A stretch of 64,000 bases of DNA from Mycolicibacterium rutilum (GCF_900108565.1 NZ_LT629971.1:1302001-1366000), one strand, 5' to 3'. Counted from the stretch's first letter, positions 17,730 through 26,966 are shown. Numbers and translations are program-made. The notes: generated by a model not told the origin, from the letters alone.

Positions 17730-18482
17730 GTGACGTGGTCGGGTACAGCGGTGATCGAGCCGGGTCGGCTGATCTACGGCGGCCGCCTCGGTGCCGCGCA
17801 TGGTCACTCGCATGCGGCCGTTCAGATCGCCATCGCCGCCGATGACCCTGTACTTCTCACCGACTCGTCCGGACACAGTGCCCAGAGTCGCGTCGGTGTC
17901 ATTCCGTCTGGCGCCGCACACGCTGTGGATGCCGGCGCAGCGACTGGACTCATGATTTATCTCGATTCGGCCAGCGCATACGGGCGCCGAGTCGAAGCTC
18001 TCGTCGACCGGACCACGAGGCCAGAGGTGGATGGATGGATTGCAGCGGCTCAACGCCTTTCGGCAGATCTTCCGCGATCAGACGATCTCGCAGCTGCAGC
18101 CGATGCCGTGATCGCCGAGCTTGTCGGACCAGAAAAACAAGTTAACGCTCACGCCGAGACGCACCCGGCTGTGTCGGCTGCCATCACGTTGATACCCGAC
18201 CTCCTCAGCGGCCCAGTTCGACTGACCGACGTCGCTGCTGCGGTGCATCTGTCGGCCGACCGGCTAGGCCGGCTGTTCGCGCGCGACGTCGGTCTGTCCT
18301 TTCCAGCCTATGTCCGGTGGGCGCGCCTGATCCGAGCGATGGAAGTCGCGCGTACGGGAGGGACAATCACCGCCGCGGCTCACGCCGCCGGCTTCGCCGA
18401 CAGCTCTCATGCCAACCGCGCGTTCCACGAAATGTTCGGCGTCGCACCGATCGACGTCCACCGAAGCGTTCGGCTTGCCTGA
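17730..18482 (+). CDS. AraC-family transcriptional regulator
   Basis: With the GTG start at 17730 the protein is 250 residues: a cupin-like N-terminal ligand domain (HGHSHAAVQIAI) and a C-terminal AraC double helix-turn-helix (about 160-245; VRLTDVAAAVHLSADRLGRL, then FADSSHANRAFHEMFG). It is divergent from the desaturase-amidohydrolase operon, which it probably controls. Earlier starts up to 17613 are open but look non-coding. Confidence 0.85.
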   Translation: MTWSGTAVIEPGRLIYGGRLGAAHGHSHAAVQIAIAADDPVLLTDSSGHSAQSRVGVIPSGAAHAVDAGAATGLMIYLDSASAYGRRVEALVDRTTRPEVDGWIAAAQRLSADLPRSDDLAAAADAVIAELVGPEKQVNAHAETHPAVSAAITLIPDLLSGPVRLTDVAAAVHLSADRLGRLFARDVGLSFPAYVRWARLIRAMEVARTGGTITAAAHAAGFADSSHANRAFHEMFGVAPIDVHRSVRLA

Positions 18483-18887
18483 CCGGTCGTCGGGAGCGCC
18501 TGGGCTCACACCTCCGTGGCGCATTAGTGTTTTCTGCGCGGGTGGTGCAGGTAGCAGAGGGGTGATCTGTGCTCGCGCGAACAAGATCTTCGTCATCTGA
18601 TTCCTGCTTATATCGATTACGGCGCATGTGAGGCCTGTTATCTATGGGACGAATGAGTTACGCTCATCTACGTATTAACTACGTACATTGTCACGGAGCG
18701 GTCCGGGCCGTTTGAGCCTTGCCGCTCCCCTTTCGTTGGCCACCTCATCCGTCGAGGCAGTAGCCACGCCTCACTGCGAGGTGTCGCTTACCGTCTTCCT
18801 CAGTCCCGCACCAGTTTTGACGCTGAATACCGATAGCATCATATGCCCGCGCGCGGACTTCGCAGCTCCGACTATTGCGGGCAACCC
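18483..18887. other. intergenic region with an orphan BlaI-type dyad
   Basis: About 400 bases. A double CTACGTA dyad lies near 18665. To its right a short plus-strand frame opens at TTG 18688 (67 codons, hydrophobic start) and runs into the end of the beta-lactamase-like gene; it may be the remnant of an exported protein gene. I cannot support it as a real gene. Confidence 0.4.
18665..18685. promoter_or_regulatory. double BlaI-type dyad without an obvious target gene
   Basis: ATCTACGTATT is followed directly by AACTACGTAC. No intact gene starts downstream on either side within 200 bases. Confidence 0.5.
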
Positions 18888-19679
18888 CTAGGCCGGCGAG
18901 AGCAATATCTGGGCCAGGCGCGTTGTCGTTTCAACGCCGTCTTCGTAGCCGCCCTCCCCTTCGAGTGAGTTCATGATTGCCAAGGTGTATCGCTGTTGTG
19001 GACCCGCGAAACCGACGCTGTTGACCACCCACCCACCTTGCTCCTGTGACCATCCGTTCTTGTTGCCCGGAGACATTTCCGCACCCGCGCCCCACACGCC
19101 CCATTGTTGGTTTGAATCGAGGTGCTGCATCTCCGCGACAATCGCCGCGCTCTGCGCCGGCGGCAATTTGGTGAGTGTGTAGTTCATCAGTCGGTCGAGG
19201 TCGTCACTCGTCGATTTTTGGAAACCCCAGTAGGGATACGTTTCGCTGAACCCTTGTTGCGCCTGCAGACTGGTCAGTCCATAGGCGGGGAAATTGCGGT
19301 TGAACGCCATGTTGTCGGGTCCGCTGTAGCGCTTCCAGAGCGTATCGGCGGCGTCGCTGTCAGAGGAATGCATCATGTCGGCCATGAGTTGGCTGTCGGC
19401 CGGACTCAAACTGATTTGGCCAGCGCGCGCCCGCGTCAACAGATCCACCACCATCGCGAGTTTGATGGTGGACGCGGTCCATCTCATCGTGCCGGCCGCG
19501 TCGTTGCGGTGCGCCTGTCCAGTTGTGCGGTCGCGGAACACATAGCCGACGGTGCCAGGACGAGTGGTGAGGTAGGCCTCTGCCTGCGCAATACGCTGGG
19601 CCATGTCCGCGTTCGCGACGGGCGTCGGGACGACGAGCAGCACCACCAGTGCGACAAGTCCAGTCGCTAGCGCCTTCAC
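18888..19679 (-). CDS. class A beta-lactamase-like serine hydrolase
   Basis: This 263-residue protein has a signal peptide (ending VANA) and the serine beta-lactamase/DD-peptidase motifs: STIK (Ser70, Lys73), HSSDSDAAD at the SDN position, and KNGW in place of KTG. The Thr to Asn change in the third motif and SDS for SDN make true beta-lactamase activity uncertain; it may bind peptidoglycan precursors. A BlaI-type dyad lies 63 bases upstream, matching classic beta-lactamase control. Confidence 0.82.
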   Translation of the reverse strand: MKALATGLVALVVLLVVPTPVANADMAQRIAQAEAYLTTRPGTVGYVFRDRTTGQAHRNDAAGTMRWTASTIKLAMVVDLLTRARAGQISLSPADSQLMADMMHSSDSDAADTLWKRYSGPDNMAFNRNFPAYGLTSLQAQQGFSETYPYWGFQKSTSDDLDRLMNYTLTKLPPAQSAAIVAEMQHLDSNQQWGVWGAGAEMSPGNKNGWSQEQGGWVVNSVGFAGPQQRYTLAIMNSLEGEGGYEDGVETTTRLAQILLSPA

Positions 19680-19741
19680 AGGTTCAGCTTCTCAGTCCCT
19701 TCCGCATGTTGGCCTAAGGCACGCCGCTGCCGACACCGCTT

Positions 19742-19762
19742 CCTACTGCTCGTCTACGTAGG
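19742..19762. promoter_or_regulatory. BlaI-type dyad upstream of the beta-lactamase-like gene
   Basis: CCTACTGCTCGTCTACGTAG contains a CTACT half and a CTACGTAG core, 63 bases before the start. Confidence 0.55.
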
Positions 19763-19808
19763 TGTGGTCGACGAGCCTTATCGTGTCGGCCAGCAGTGGC
19801 CGCAATCC

Positions 19809-20402
19809 TCAAAAAGCGAGGCCGCTCACCAGGATGAAGATGCCCAGGCTGATCAGAACGATGGGGAATAGCACGTGTTCCCAGCGTTCGAGGACGTCGG
19901 CGATCGGCTGGCGGGTAGCGACGAATCTGGCGGCGAGAACCAGCACTGCGACGAGGACGAGGAAGACGACACAGTAGGCCACTACCGCCGCGGGTACGAC
20001 GTTGAGGAAGACGGGAACGTAGACGCCGATGTTGTCGCCGCCATTGGCGAAAGTAACTCCTGCGACAGCCCAAATACCGACGTTCTTGCCTGCGATCCCT
20101 CCATCGTTGTCATCTTCATCGTTGCCGCGCCGCGGTTCCCATGCCGCCCGCAGTCCCAGGGCTAAGGGGATAAGTCCGAAATAGGGGACCACTTCGGAAG
20201 GAAGGAATGCCCCTGCGCCGACCGTCACAAGTACCGCCGCACCCAGGATGCCCGCGAAACCTAGGTACTGGCCTGCGGTGATCCGTGCCGTTGTCCCGCG
20301 CTGCCCCGCGCCGCGCGCAAAGAACAGCGAGAGCACGATGATGTCGTCGACGTTGGTGGCGATGAACAAGCCGATTGCGGGCAGAACCGAAGACAGCATC
20401 AT
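19809..20402 (-). CDS. cadD: CadD-type cadmium resistance transporter
   Basis: The 197-residue protein has five or six membrane helices and the CadD motifs FIATNVDDIIVLSLFF near the start and TFANGGDNIGVYVP in the middle, with an acidic loop between. CadD proteins export or sequester cadmium. The ATG at 20402 is followed by a second ATG at 20399. It sits just downstream of the cadmium-type ATPase and its regulator. Confidence 0.87.
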   Translation of the reverse strand: MMLSSVLPAIGLFIATNVDDIIVLSLFFARGAGQRGTTARITAGQYLGFAGILGAAVLVTVGAGAFLPSEVVPYFGLIPLALGLRAAWEPRRGNDEDDNDGGIAGKNVGIWAVAGVTFANGGDNIGVYVPVFLNVVPAAVVAYCVVFLVLVAVLVLAARFVATRQPIADVLERWEHVLFPIVLISLGIFILVSGLAF

Positions 20403-20496
20403 GTGCAAGTCGCGGTGTCTCCGGGATCGCGTGCACACCCGACGATCGACGCGAGTACGAATGCCTCGGCGAGAGCGAAGGCGGATCTGCCGGCAT

Positions 20497-22467
20497 TCAC
20501 TGACCTGCGCCCACCGGCGCCGCGGAAATCCGGCTCACGGAGCGCTCCCCCGGCGCGGTGACCAGCACTGTGGCGCGGCCGGCCCGGACACCGTTGGCGA
20601 TGACGACGATTTCGGCGACCTCATGGACCAGCACGACGGCGGCTAGGCCGAGAATGCCGAGCAGCGCCAGCGGAATCAATACAGCGATCAGTCCCAGTGA
20701 TAGGCCGACGTTTTGCAGCATTATCCGGCGGGCCCGGCGCGCGTGGGTGAAAGTTTGCGGCAGGTGCCGTAGATCTTCGCCCATCAACGCCACGTCGGCG
20801 GTTTCGATGGCCACGTCGGTGCCCATCGCGCCCATGGCGATACCGAGGTCGGCGGTAGCCAGCGCGGGGGCGTCGTTGACGCCGTCGCCGACCATGGCGG
20901 TGGAGCGCTCGGCGCGCAGCGCTTCGATCAGCCGCGCTTTGTCCTCCGGCCGAAGTTCGGCGTGCACGGCGTCGATGCCGACGTCCTTGGCCAGTGCGGC
21001 CGCGGTTGCGTGGTTGTCGCCGGTGAGCATCGCGACGTGGTAGCCGTCGCGATGCAGTTGGGCGACGACGTCGGCGGCCTCGGGGCGCAGTTCGTCGCGC
21101 ACGGCGATCGCTCCGATCACCCGCGCGTTGTCCTCGACGAGGACGGCGGTCGCGCCGGCCTGTTGCATGCGCGCCACATCGCTGGCCAGTGATCCGGCGT
21201 CGAGCCAGCCGGGGCGGCCCAGACGGATGGTGTGTCCGTCGCGGCGGCCGGTGAGCCCGGCGCCGGTCACGGCCGCCACATCAGTGGCTGGGATGACGTC
21301 ATCGACGGCGGAAAGGATCGCCGCGGCCAACGGGTGTTCGCTGCGCGCTTCCAGGGCCGCCGCCAGGTCCAGAACCTGTTCGCGGGTGGCGCCGTCGGCG
21401 ACGGCTACATCAATGACAGCGGGCCGGTTGGCGGTCAGGGTGCCGGTCTTGTCGAGAGCCACACCGCGGACGGCACCCATAGCCTCGAGTGCGGCGCCGC
21501 CCTTAACCAGGGCGCCAAGCTTGCTGGCGGCGCCGATCGCCGCGACCACGGTGACCGGCACCGAAATCGCCAAGGCGCACGGCGAGGCCGCGACCAGCAC
21601 CACCAGCGCGCGTTCAATCCAGGTGGTCGGGTCACCGAGCAGGCTGCCGATCACCGCGATCAGCGTCGCGGCGATCATTACCCCGGGCACGAGGGGTTTG
21701 GCGATGCGATCGGCCAGGCGCTGCGAGGCGCCCTTTCGGGATTGTTCGGCCTCCACGATGCGCACGATGCGGGCCAGCGAGTTGTCCTCGGCGGTGGTGG
21801 TGACCTCGACCTCCAGCACGCCCGTGCCGTTGATCGACCCGGCGAACACCTCGGCACCGGGTCCTGCTTCGACGGGCACCGATTCACCGGTGATGGCCGA
21901 AACGTCCAGCGCGGTGCGCCCTTCGCGAATGACCCCGTCGGTGGCGATCCGCTCGCCTGGCTTGACCAGCATACGGTCGCCGACCCTTAATTCGCCTGAT
22001 GCGACAACGGTTTCGGTGCCCTCACGCAGCACGGTGGCCTCATCGGGCACCAGCGACAGTAGTGCGCGTAGGCCGCGGCGGGTGCGCGCTAGGGAGTACT
22101 CCTCTAGGCCTTCGCTGATGGAGAACAGGAACGCCAGCATGGCGGCCTCGCCGACCTCGCCGAGGATGACCGCGCCCACGGCGGCGATGGTCATCAGCGT
22201 GCCGACGCCGATTTTGCCCTTGGCCAGCCGCTTGAGCGTGGAGGGGACGAAGGTGTAGGCGCCGACGACCAGGGCCAGCGCTTCTAGCGTGAGCACCACT
22301 GGGCGTGCGGCATCAGCGAACCCGGCGATCAAAGCGGCCAGCAGCAGCACCCCCGAAATGGCGGCGAACTGCAGTTCGCGCACTTGCCACAGGCGTTCGG
22401 GCTCGTGCTCTTCGGCCTGTTCGTCGGTGGTGGGTTCGTCGTGGCCGCAGCCGCACGCGTCGCTCAT
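20497..22467 (-). CDS. P1B-type heavy-metal ATPase (Cd/Zn/Co type)
   Basis: The 656-residue ATPase has a short N-terminus with CGCGHDE and many acidic residues, transmembrane helices, the metal motif SPC (AASPCALAIS), the phosphorylation motif DKTGTLT, GDGVNDAPAL and a final HEVAEIVVIANG helix. SPC points to the P1B-4 group rather than the CPC cadmium pumps. The context (CmtR-like repressor in front, CadD behind) supports export of Cd or another soft divalent ion. It overlaps the repressor stop in ATGA. Confidence 0.9.
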   Translation of the reverse strand: MSDACGCGHDEPTTDEQAEEHEPERLWQVRELQFAAISGVLLLAALIAGFADAARPVVLTLEALALVVGAYTFVPSTLKRLAKGKIGVGTLMTIAAVGAVILGEVGEAAMLAFLFSISEGLEEYSLARTRRGLRALLSLVPDEATVLREGTETVVASGELRVGDRMLVKPGERIATDGVIREGRTALDVSAITGESVPVEAGPGAEVFAGSINGTGVLEVEVTTTAEDNSLARIVRIVEAEQSRKGASQRLADRIAKPLVPGVMIAATLIAVIGSLLGDPTTWIERALVVLVAASPCALAISVPVTVVAAIGAASKLGALVKGGAALEAMGAVRGVALDKTGTLTANRPAVIDVAVADGATREQVLDLAAALEARSEHPLAAAILSAVDDVIPATDVAAVTGAGLTGRRDGHTIRLGRPGWLDAGSLASDVARMQQAGATAVLVEDNARVIGAIAVRDELRPEAADVVAQLHRDGYHVAMLTGDNHATAAALAKDVGIDAVHAELRPEDKARLIEALRAERSTAMVGDGVNDAPALATADLGIAMGAMGTDVAIETADVALMGEDLRHLPQTFTHARRARRIMLQNVGLSLGLIAVLIPLALLGILGLAAVVLVHEVAEIVVIANGVRAGRATVLVTAPGERSVSRISAAPVGAGQ

Positions 22468-22850
22468 TTACTTCCCCTCGTCTTGGTCGTTGCCCCGGCG
22501 CGGACTCCGTAGGTGGGGCACAGCGCCACCTTGTTGCCGGTGGCGGCCAGCAGCGTCTCGGCCGAGGCCAGCAGATCCATCAGCTCCGGGCGGGTCAGCG
22601 AGTAGAACATTTGCCGCCCTTCGGGACGGCCGGTGACCAGGCCGCACTCGCGCAGACAGGCCAGGTGCGCCGACACGGTCGACTGCGCCGCTCCCAGCAG
22701 GCCGGTCAGATCCACCACGCGGGCTTCGCCTTCGGTGAGTCGCTCCAGGATCGCCAGCCGGGTCGGGTCGGACAGGCCGTGAAACAGCGCCACAGCCGGT
22801 GCCAGGTCTGTGGTGGGTCGCGTTGAGGATCTCCCCGTTGTCATCGCCAT
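22464..22850 (-). CDS. ArsR-family repressor, CmtR-like
   Basis: The 128-residue winged-helix protein has the recognition segment QSTVSAHLACLRECGLV with two Cys four residues apart, and a C-terminal Cys (KVALCPTYG). That matches the three-Cys Cd/Pb site known from mycobacterial CmtR. It should repress the downstream ATPase and CadD genes until cadmium or lead binds. ATGs at 22850 and 22844 are both possible starts. Two TGATAGCGT repeats lie just upstream. Confidence 0.87.
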   Translation of the reverse strand: MAMTTGRSSTRPTTDLAPAVALFHGLSDPTRLAILERLTEGEARVVDLTGLLGAAQSTVSAHLACLRECGLVTGRPEGRQMFYSLTRPELMDLLASAETLLAATGNKVALCPTYGVRAGATTKTRGSK

Positions 22851-22857
22851 TCGACGA

Positions 22858-22903
22858 TGATAGCGTGCGAGGTGCATCGATCGTCAAATTACGGTGATAG
22901 CGT
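22858..22903. promoter_or_regulatory. direct repeat upstream of the CmtR-like gene
   Basis: TGATAGCGT occurs at 22858 and 22895, 37 bases apart, just upstream of the repressor start. It is a candidate operator for the repressor itself. Confidence 0.35.
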
Positions 22904-23135
22904 TCAATGGCGCTGATTCGGGAGGCGGAGAAGATCCAGTAGGAAACGCAAGCGGTGGTGGATCTTGGCGGGGTCGCTGATCGCGGGTTCGACATCACGA
23001 TCATGAACGTGGCGTCTGCTCGACACACAACTCACCCGTTCTCGGGCCGAAAAGCGTTCGGTCACAACCCAATCAGTGGACCGAGCGGTGGGATGACTCA
23101 AACACCGTCGTCGATCGTAGAAAGGGATGGCTGCG

Positions 23136-23768
23136 ATGTTGATGAACCGGGCCGAGATCGGGCTGGTGAATTCGCCGCCGCGGCGCTGGCTGCAACGCAT
23201 CTATGAGGTGCCGGTGCTGCTGCGGTTTGGCGGTCGCCTGCTGCCCGGCACACCAGCCTTGGAGATCGGGTGTGGGTCCGGATACGGCTTGGAGCTGATC
23301 TTGGAACGGTTCGGGGCGGGTACCGCGGACGCGGTGGATCTGGACCCGGCGATGATCCGTCGCGCCGGCCGGCGCCTCGCCCGCTACGGGGATCGGGTCC
23401 GGCTGGTCCAGGGCAGCGCCACCGATCTGCGCACCGCACTGGATGCCGACGACGACAGCTACGGCGGGGTCTTCGATTTCGGGATCGTGCACCACATCCA
23501 GGACTGGCGAAAAGCCATCGCCGAAGTCGCCCGGGTGATCGCACCGGGTGGGCGGTTTTACTTCGAGGAGGTCACCTCGCACGCCCTGGCGCGCCCCATC
23601 TACCGGCGGCTGTTCGATCACCCCACCGACGACCGATTCAGCGCCGAACAGTTCCTCGATGAACTGGCCCACCACGGCCTGGTGGTGCTCGGATCGCTCA
23701 CCCGAACCCAGGGTGATTACCTGCTCGGCGCTGCAACCAAGCCCGTGCCCACCGGGGGTGAGCGGTGA
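23136..23768 (+). CDS. class I SAM-dependent methyltransferase
   Basis: The 210-residue product has the SAM-binding motif ALEIGCGSGYG, an acidic motif II (AVDLDP) and a post-motif GIVHHIQDW. I choose the ATG at 23136 because GAAAGGG lies nine bases before it; ATGs at 23127 and 23142 are alternatives. It overlaps the next gene, an ICMT-like membrane methyltransferase. Substrate unknown. Methylation of a thiol or metalloid is possible given the cadmium cluster beside it, but this is inference. Confidence 0.85.
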   Translation: MLMNRAEIGLVNSPPRRWLQRIYEVPVLLRFGGRLLPGTPALEIGCGSGYGLELILERFGAGTADAVDLDPAMIRRAGRRLARYGDRVRLVQGSATDLRTALDADDDSYGGVFDFGIVHHIQDWRKAIAEVARVIAPGGRFYFEEVTSHALARPIYRRLFDHPTDDRFSAEQFLDELAHHGLVVLGSLTRTQGDYLLGAATKPVPTGGER

Positions 23769-24394
23769 TGGCGAATGCTGTGCTGGCCCTGTTCGCCGCC
23801 ATGATGTTGGTGATGGGCGCCCTGCGCGCAGCGATTCAACGGCGCCACACCGGAGAGATCGGCACGCGGCGCTCGATGCGCCCTGACGGCTCCCTGGAGT
23901 GGTGGGCGCTGGCCGGAACCGACCTCGGTTGGCTGACTGTGGGGATCGGGGCACCCGTCGCCGACTTGGCCGGCATGTCGCCGCTGGCGATCTTGGATCA
24001 TTCGATGCTGCGCGGGGTCGGTGTCGCGGTAGCAGTGCTCGGCATAGTCTTGGCCTTCACCGCTCAAATGGCCATGGGCGCGTCCTGGCGGACCGGGATC
24101 GACGAGGCGGAACGCACGACTCTGGTAACCACCGGTGCCTTCCGGGTCGTTCGCAACCCGGTCTTCGCCGCCGCAACTGTCGCGTTTATCGGCCTGGCGC
24201 TCATGGTGCCCAACGCGGTGGCAGTCGCCGGGCTGGTGGTTTCCGTGATCGGCATAGAAGCACAGGTGCGCTTCGCCGAAGAACCCTACCTACGCCGCGT
24301 CCACGGCGTGGCCTACACCAGCTACGCCTCCCGCGTGGGTCGCTTCCTACCCGGGATCGGACGCCTGCAACCCGAACACCAGTACCGGAGCTAA
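23765..24394 (+). CDS. isoprenylcysteine carboxyl methyltransferase (ICMT)-family protein
   Basis: The 209-residue membrane protein has about five hydrophobic segments and the C-terminal methyltransferase signature GAFRVVRNPVF followed by EAQVRFAEEPYL. GTG 23765 and ATG 23768 are both possible starts, and either couples it to the methyltransferase before it. Members methylate lipid or thiol groups at the membrane; the bacterial substrates are unknown. Confidence 0.85.
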   Translation: MMANAVLALFAAMMLVMGALRAAIQRRHTGEIGTRRSMRPDGSLEWWALAGTDLGWLTVGIGAPVADLAGMSPLAILDHSMLRGVGVAVAVLGIVLAFTAQMAMGASWRTGIDEAERTTLVTTGAFRVVRNPVFAAATVAFIGLALMVPNAVAVAGLVVSVIGIEAQVRFAEEPYLRRVHGVAYTSYASRVGRFLPGIGRLQPEHQYRS

Positions 24395-24719
24395 CCGATG
24401 CGGGCGAAATGGAGCGATCCGTTGCGTTACTCACCGCGCCGTGATCGCGGGCTGCGGCCCACAAAAGTAGCCGCCAAAAGTGCTGCGTCACAACCGAATC
24501 ACTCTGGCGCTTGTTGGCGGTCGAACACCGCCGGCACAAGGATGCTCGAGGAGGTGGCACCGAATGATGCTCGAGGATCTCGCGGCCTGCTGCGAATAGC
24601 GCGCATGTCCGCCATGGGCTTGCGGGTACGAGCGCTGCTGAGCCCGTGGCGGGTGATGCATCGGTTCAGATGCGCCGCCAGACATCAGCGCATCTGAGGG
24701 ATGATGGAGGGACGATCAG
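24395..24719. other. intergenic region, no supported gene
   Basis: A 99-codon frame (24398-24697) is open, but its residues are Arg/Ser-rich and not protein-like. I see no repeats or operator dyads. Confidence 0.5.
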
Positions 24720-25415
24720 GTGACTGAATCGGAAAGTGTCGAGGCGACGTTCGCGTTCGTCGATCTGTCTGGGTTCAGCGTCCTGACTGAAATGTGCGGT
24801 GATGAACAGGCGGCCAGTCTGGCGGGCCGCCTGCTTACCGTGACCCGTGACGCGCTATGGCCGGGCGTCACCATCGTCAAGACGATGGGTGATGCGGTCA
24901 TGCTGCGCTCCAGCAAACCCGAGCAGATGGTGGCGACCATCCTGCAGCTTGCTGACCGGGCCGCCGATGAGGACGGCTTCCTTGCACTGCGGGCTGGCAT
25001 TCACCACGGCAGCGCGGTGCACCGCGACAACGACTACTTCGGACACGGCGTGAATGTGGCCGCCCGCATCACGGCGCTGGCCGGCGCCGGGCAGGCTGTG
25101 GTCACCGACAATGTTCGTCAGGCCTGCGCGCAGCTTGGTCTATCGCCAGATCCATTGGGCGCCAAGAAACTCCGCAACATTGCGACACCGATGGAGGTGT
25201 ACGCGGTGTGCCTGGCGGCGGCTCGCTACCCAACCGACCCGGTGTGCCGCGTGCGGGTCGACCCTGGCACGGCGGCCAGCCATCTGCGTCACGCCGATCG
25301 TGACTGGTGGTTCTGCTCACCAGAGTGCGCTCAACGATTCGCCGCCGCACCAGCGCAATACGCGAGTGTCGACACAGTCAGCGATCACCAGCAGCGTGGG
25401 ATTACCCGGGACTGA
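24720..25415 (+). CDS. class III nucleotide cyclase fused to a YHS domain
   Basis: The 231-residue protein has a class III cyclase homology domain (about 8-160). Metal aspartates are in FVDLSGFS and KTMGDAVM, and the Asn-Arg pair is in NVAARI, so catalysis looks possible. A C-terminal YHS-type domain follows (DPVCRVRV ... WWFCSPECAQRFA), the four-Cys fold found in copper ATPases and metal chaperones. Metal-gated cAMP synthesis is a reasonable inference. A second gene of the same design lies at 33840. Confidence 0.87.
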   Translation: MTESESVEATFAFVDLSGFSVLTEMCGDEQAASLAGRLLTVTRDALWPGVTIVKTMGDAVMLRSSKPEQMVATILQLADRAADEDGFLALRAGIHHGSAVHRDNDYFGHGVNVAARITALAGAGQAVVTDNVRQACAQLGLSPDPLGAKKLRNIATPMEVYAVCLAAARYPTDPVCRVRVDPGTAASHLRHADRDWWFCSPECAQRFAAAPAQYASVDTVSDHQQRGITRD

Positions 25416-25445
25416 GCGCCAATCCGGCTCACCTGGCGCCGTGGC

Positions 25446-26849
25446 TCAGATCGATTCGCCCTGTTGTCTTTCAGCTGCGGCGTGGGTCTGCGCCCATGCG
25501 TTGTAACCGCCGATCAGGTCGCTCACGCGTCCCAATCCGTCGGCCCGCATCATGGAGGCGGCCACACTGGATCTCCAGCCGCCGGCGCAGTGCACCACGA
25601 TCGGCTTGTCACCGGCAATGTGCGCCAGTTGGGTGCGCAGTTGTGCCAGCGGGATGTGCACCGCGCCGGGTATCGTCCCGGTTTCGCGTTCGCCGGGATT
25701 GCGGATGTCGATCACCGTCACCGCATGCGCGGCCCGCAGGCGGTCGAGCTCAGCGACATCGATTCGCGGTGCGGGTTGAACAAGGTCGGTCAGCTCGGCG
25801 GGGAAATTTCCGTCATGCGCGACGGTGAGATAGCCGATCACGTTGTCGGAGCCGACTCGGGCCAGCCGCATGGCCGCCGCCTGCTCCTCATCGGGATAGG
25901 TGACCAGCGCGATGGTCGCACCCACCTCGGCAACCATGCCGCCGGTCTCGGCGAAGCGGCCGTCGAAACCGACGTTGACCGATCCGCGGAGATGACCGGC
26001 AGCGAAGTCGTCTACCGACCGGGCATCCACCACGCGGACACCGGCCGCCAGAGCGGACCACAGCTGGGCCGCGGTCAGTTCGGGGATGTTGCGGTGCTGA
26101 TCCAGCAGTGGATGCACGCGTTTGTTCATCGCGGCGTCAACCGAGAAATAGGCGGGCGCCGCCGGCTGGCCGTGGGTGATCAGCTCCACGAATTCGGCCT
26201 CGGTCATCGGCTGCGTGGACGGGTTGGTGCGGCGCTGCACACCGATGGTTGAGGTGAGTTCAGCAGAGAGGTTCTTGCCGCACGACGACCCGGCGCCGTG
26301 GGCCGGCATCACCGTGACGTGGTCGGGCAGCCTCAGCAGCCGGTCGTGGATGGTTCGATACATCGCCCGAGCCAGGTCGGTAGTTGAGCCATCACCAAGG
26401 TTGGCCAGGTCCGGGCGGCCCACATCGCCGATGAACAGCGCGTCACCGGTCAGCACCGCGACCGGGTCGACCCCGGCACGTTCACGCACCAGGACGCTGA
26501 TCGATTCCCAGGTGTGCCCGGGGGTGGAGAGGATCTCCAGGTCGACCTCACCGAGCGAGAGGTGCTGCCCGTCAGACAACCGGCGGATCGGGTAGTCGGT
26601 CTGGGCGGCCGCGCCGAAGCCGATCCACGCCCCGGTGGCCTGCACCAATTCCAGGTGACCGGAGACGAAGTCGGCGTGAAAGTGGGTGTTGATTACGCCT
26701 TCGATTGTCAAACCGTGTTTGGCGGCGTCGTCGAGGTATTCGGTGATGTCGCGGCGCGGGTCGACAACGACTGCGCGCCCGGTGGTTTCGTCGCCGACCA
26801 GATACGACGCGTGCGACAGGCACTCGATGTAGTACTGCTCCAGAATCAT
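25446..26849 (-). CDS. persulfide dioxygenase-rhodanese, CstB-like
   Basis: The 467-residue protein has an N-terminal metallo-beta-lactamase domain (THFHADFVSGH, then STPGHTWES and GDALFIGDVGRPDL) and two rhodanese domains. The first rhodanese lacks the active Cys; the second has VVHCAGGWRSS. This is the architecture of CstB and related persulfide dioxygenases, which oxidise persulfide sulfur. It is divergent from a TauE transporter with CsoR/CstR-type operators between, and a CstR-like repressor is nearby. Confidence 0.9.
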   Translation of the reverse strand: MILEQYYIECLSHASYLVGDETTGRAVVVDPRRDITEYLDDAAKHGLTIEGVINTHFHADFVSGHLELVQATGAWIGFGAAAQTDYPIRRLSDGQHLSLGEVDLEILSTPGHTWESISVLVRERAGVDPVAVLTGDALFIGDVGRPDLANLGDGSTTDLARAMYRTIHDRLLRLPDHVTVMPAHGAGSSCGKNLSAELTSTIGVQRRTNPSTQPMTEAEFVELITHGQPAAPAYFSVDAAMNKRVHPLLDQHRNIPELTAAQLWSALAAGVRVVDARSVDDFAAGHLRGSVNVGFDGRFAETGGMVAEVGATIALVTYPDEEQAAAMRLARVGSDNVIGYLTVAHDGNFPAELTDLVQPAPRIDVAELDRLRAAHAVTVIDIRNPGERETGTIPGAVHIPLAQLRTQLAHIAGDKPIVVHCAGGWRSSVAASMMRADGLGRVSDLIGGYNAWAQTHAAAERQQGESI

Positions 26850-26932
26850 CCGTTTCTCCTATGTCCCGCGGATACGCAGAAACCCGTGCGGTCTCAGCCG
26901 ATACCCCTGGCGCATACCGGCGTCATCCGATG

Positions 26933-26949
26933 TATACCCAGGGGGGTAT
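26933..26949. promoter_or_regulatory. CstR/CsoR-type operator
   Basis: TATACCCAGGGGGGTAT lies 84 bases upstream of the CstB-like start. Confidence 0.7.
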
Positions 26950-26966
26950 CGACTACTATAGCCCGC

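Noticed and set aside
21128..22258. A 376-codon open frame antisense to the P1B ATPase
   Set aside because: The product is Ala/Ser/Arg-rich with no family features and lies wholly opposite a gene with clear motifs. It is a GC-rich shadow frame.
24398..24697. A 99-codon frame after the ICMT-like gene
   Set aside because: The residue composition is Arg/Ser/Ala-rich with no hydrophobic core or motif, and no good ribosome-binding site is seen.
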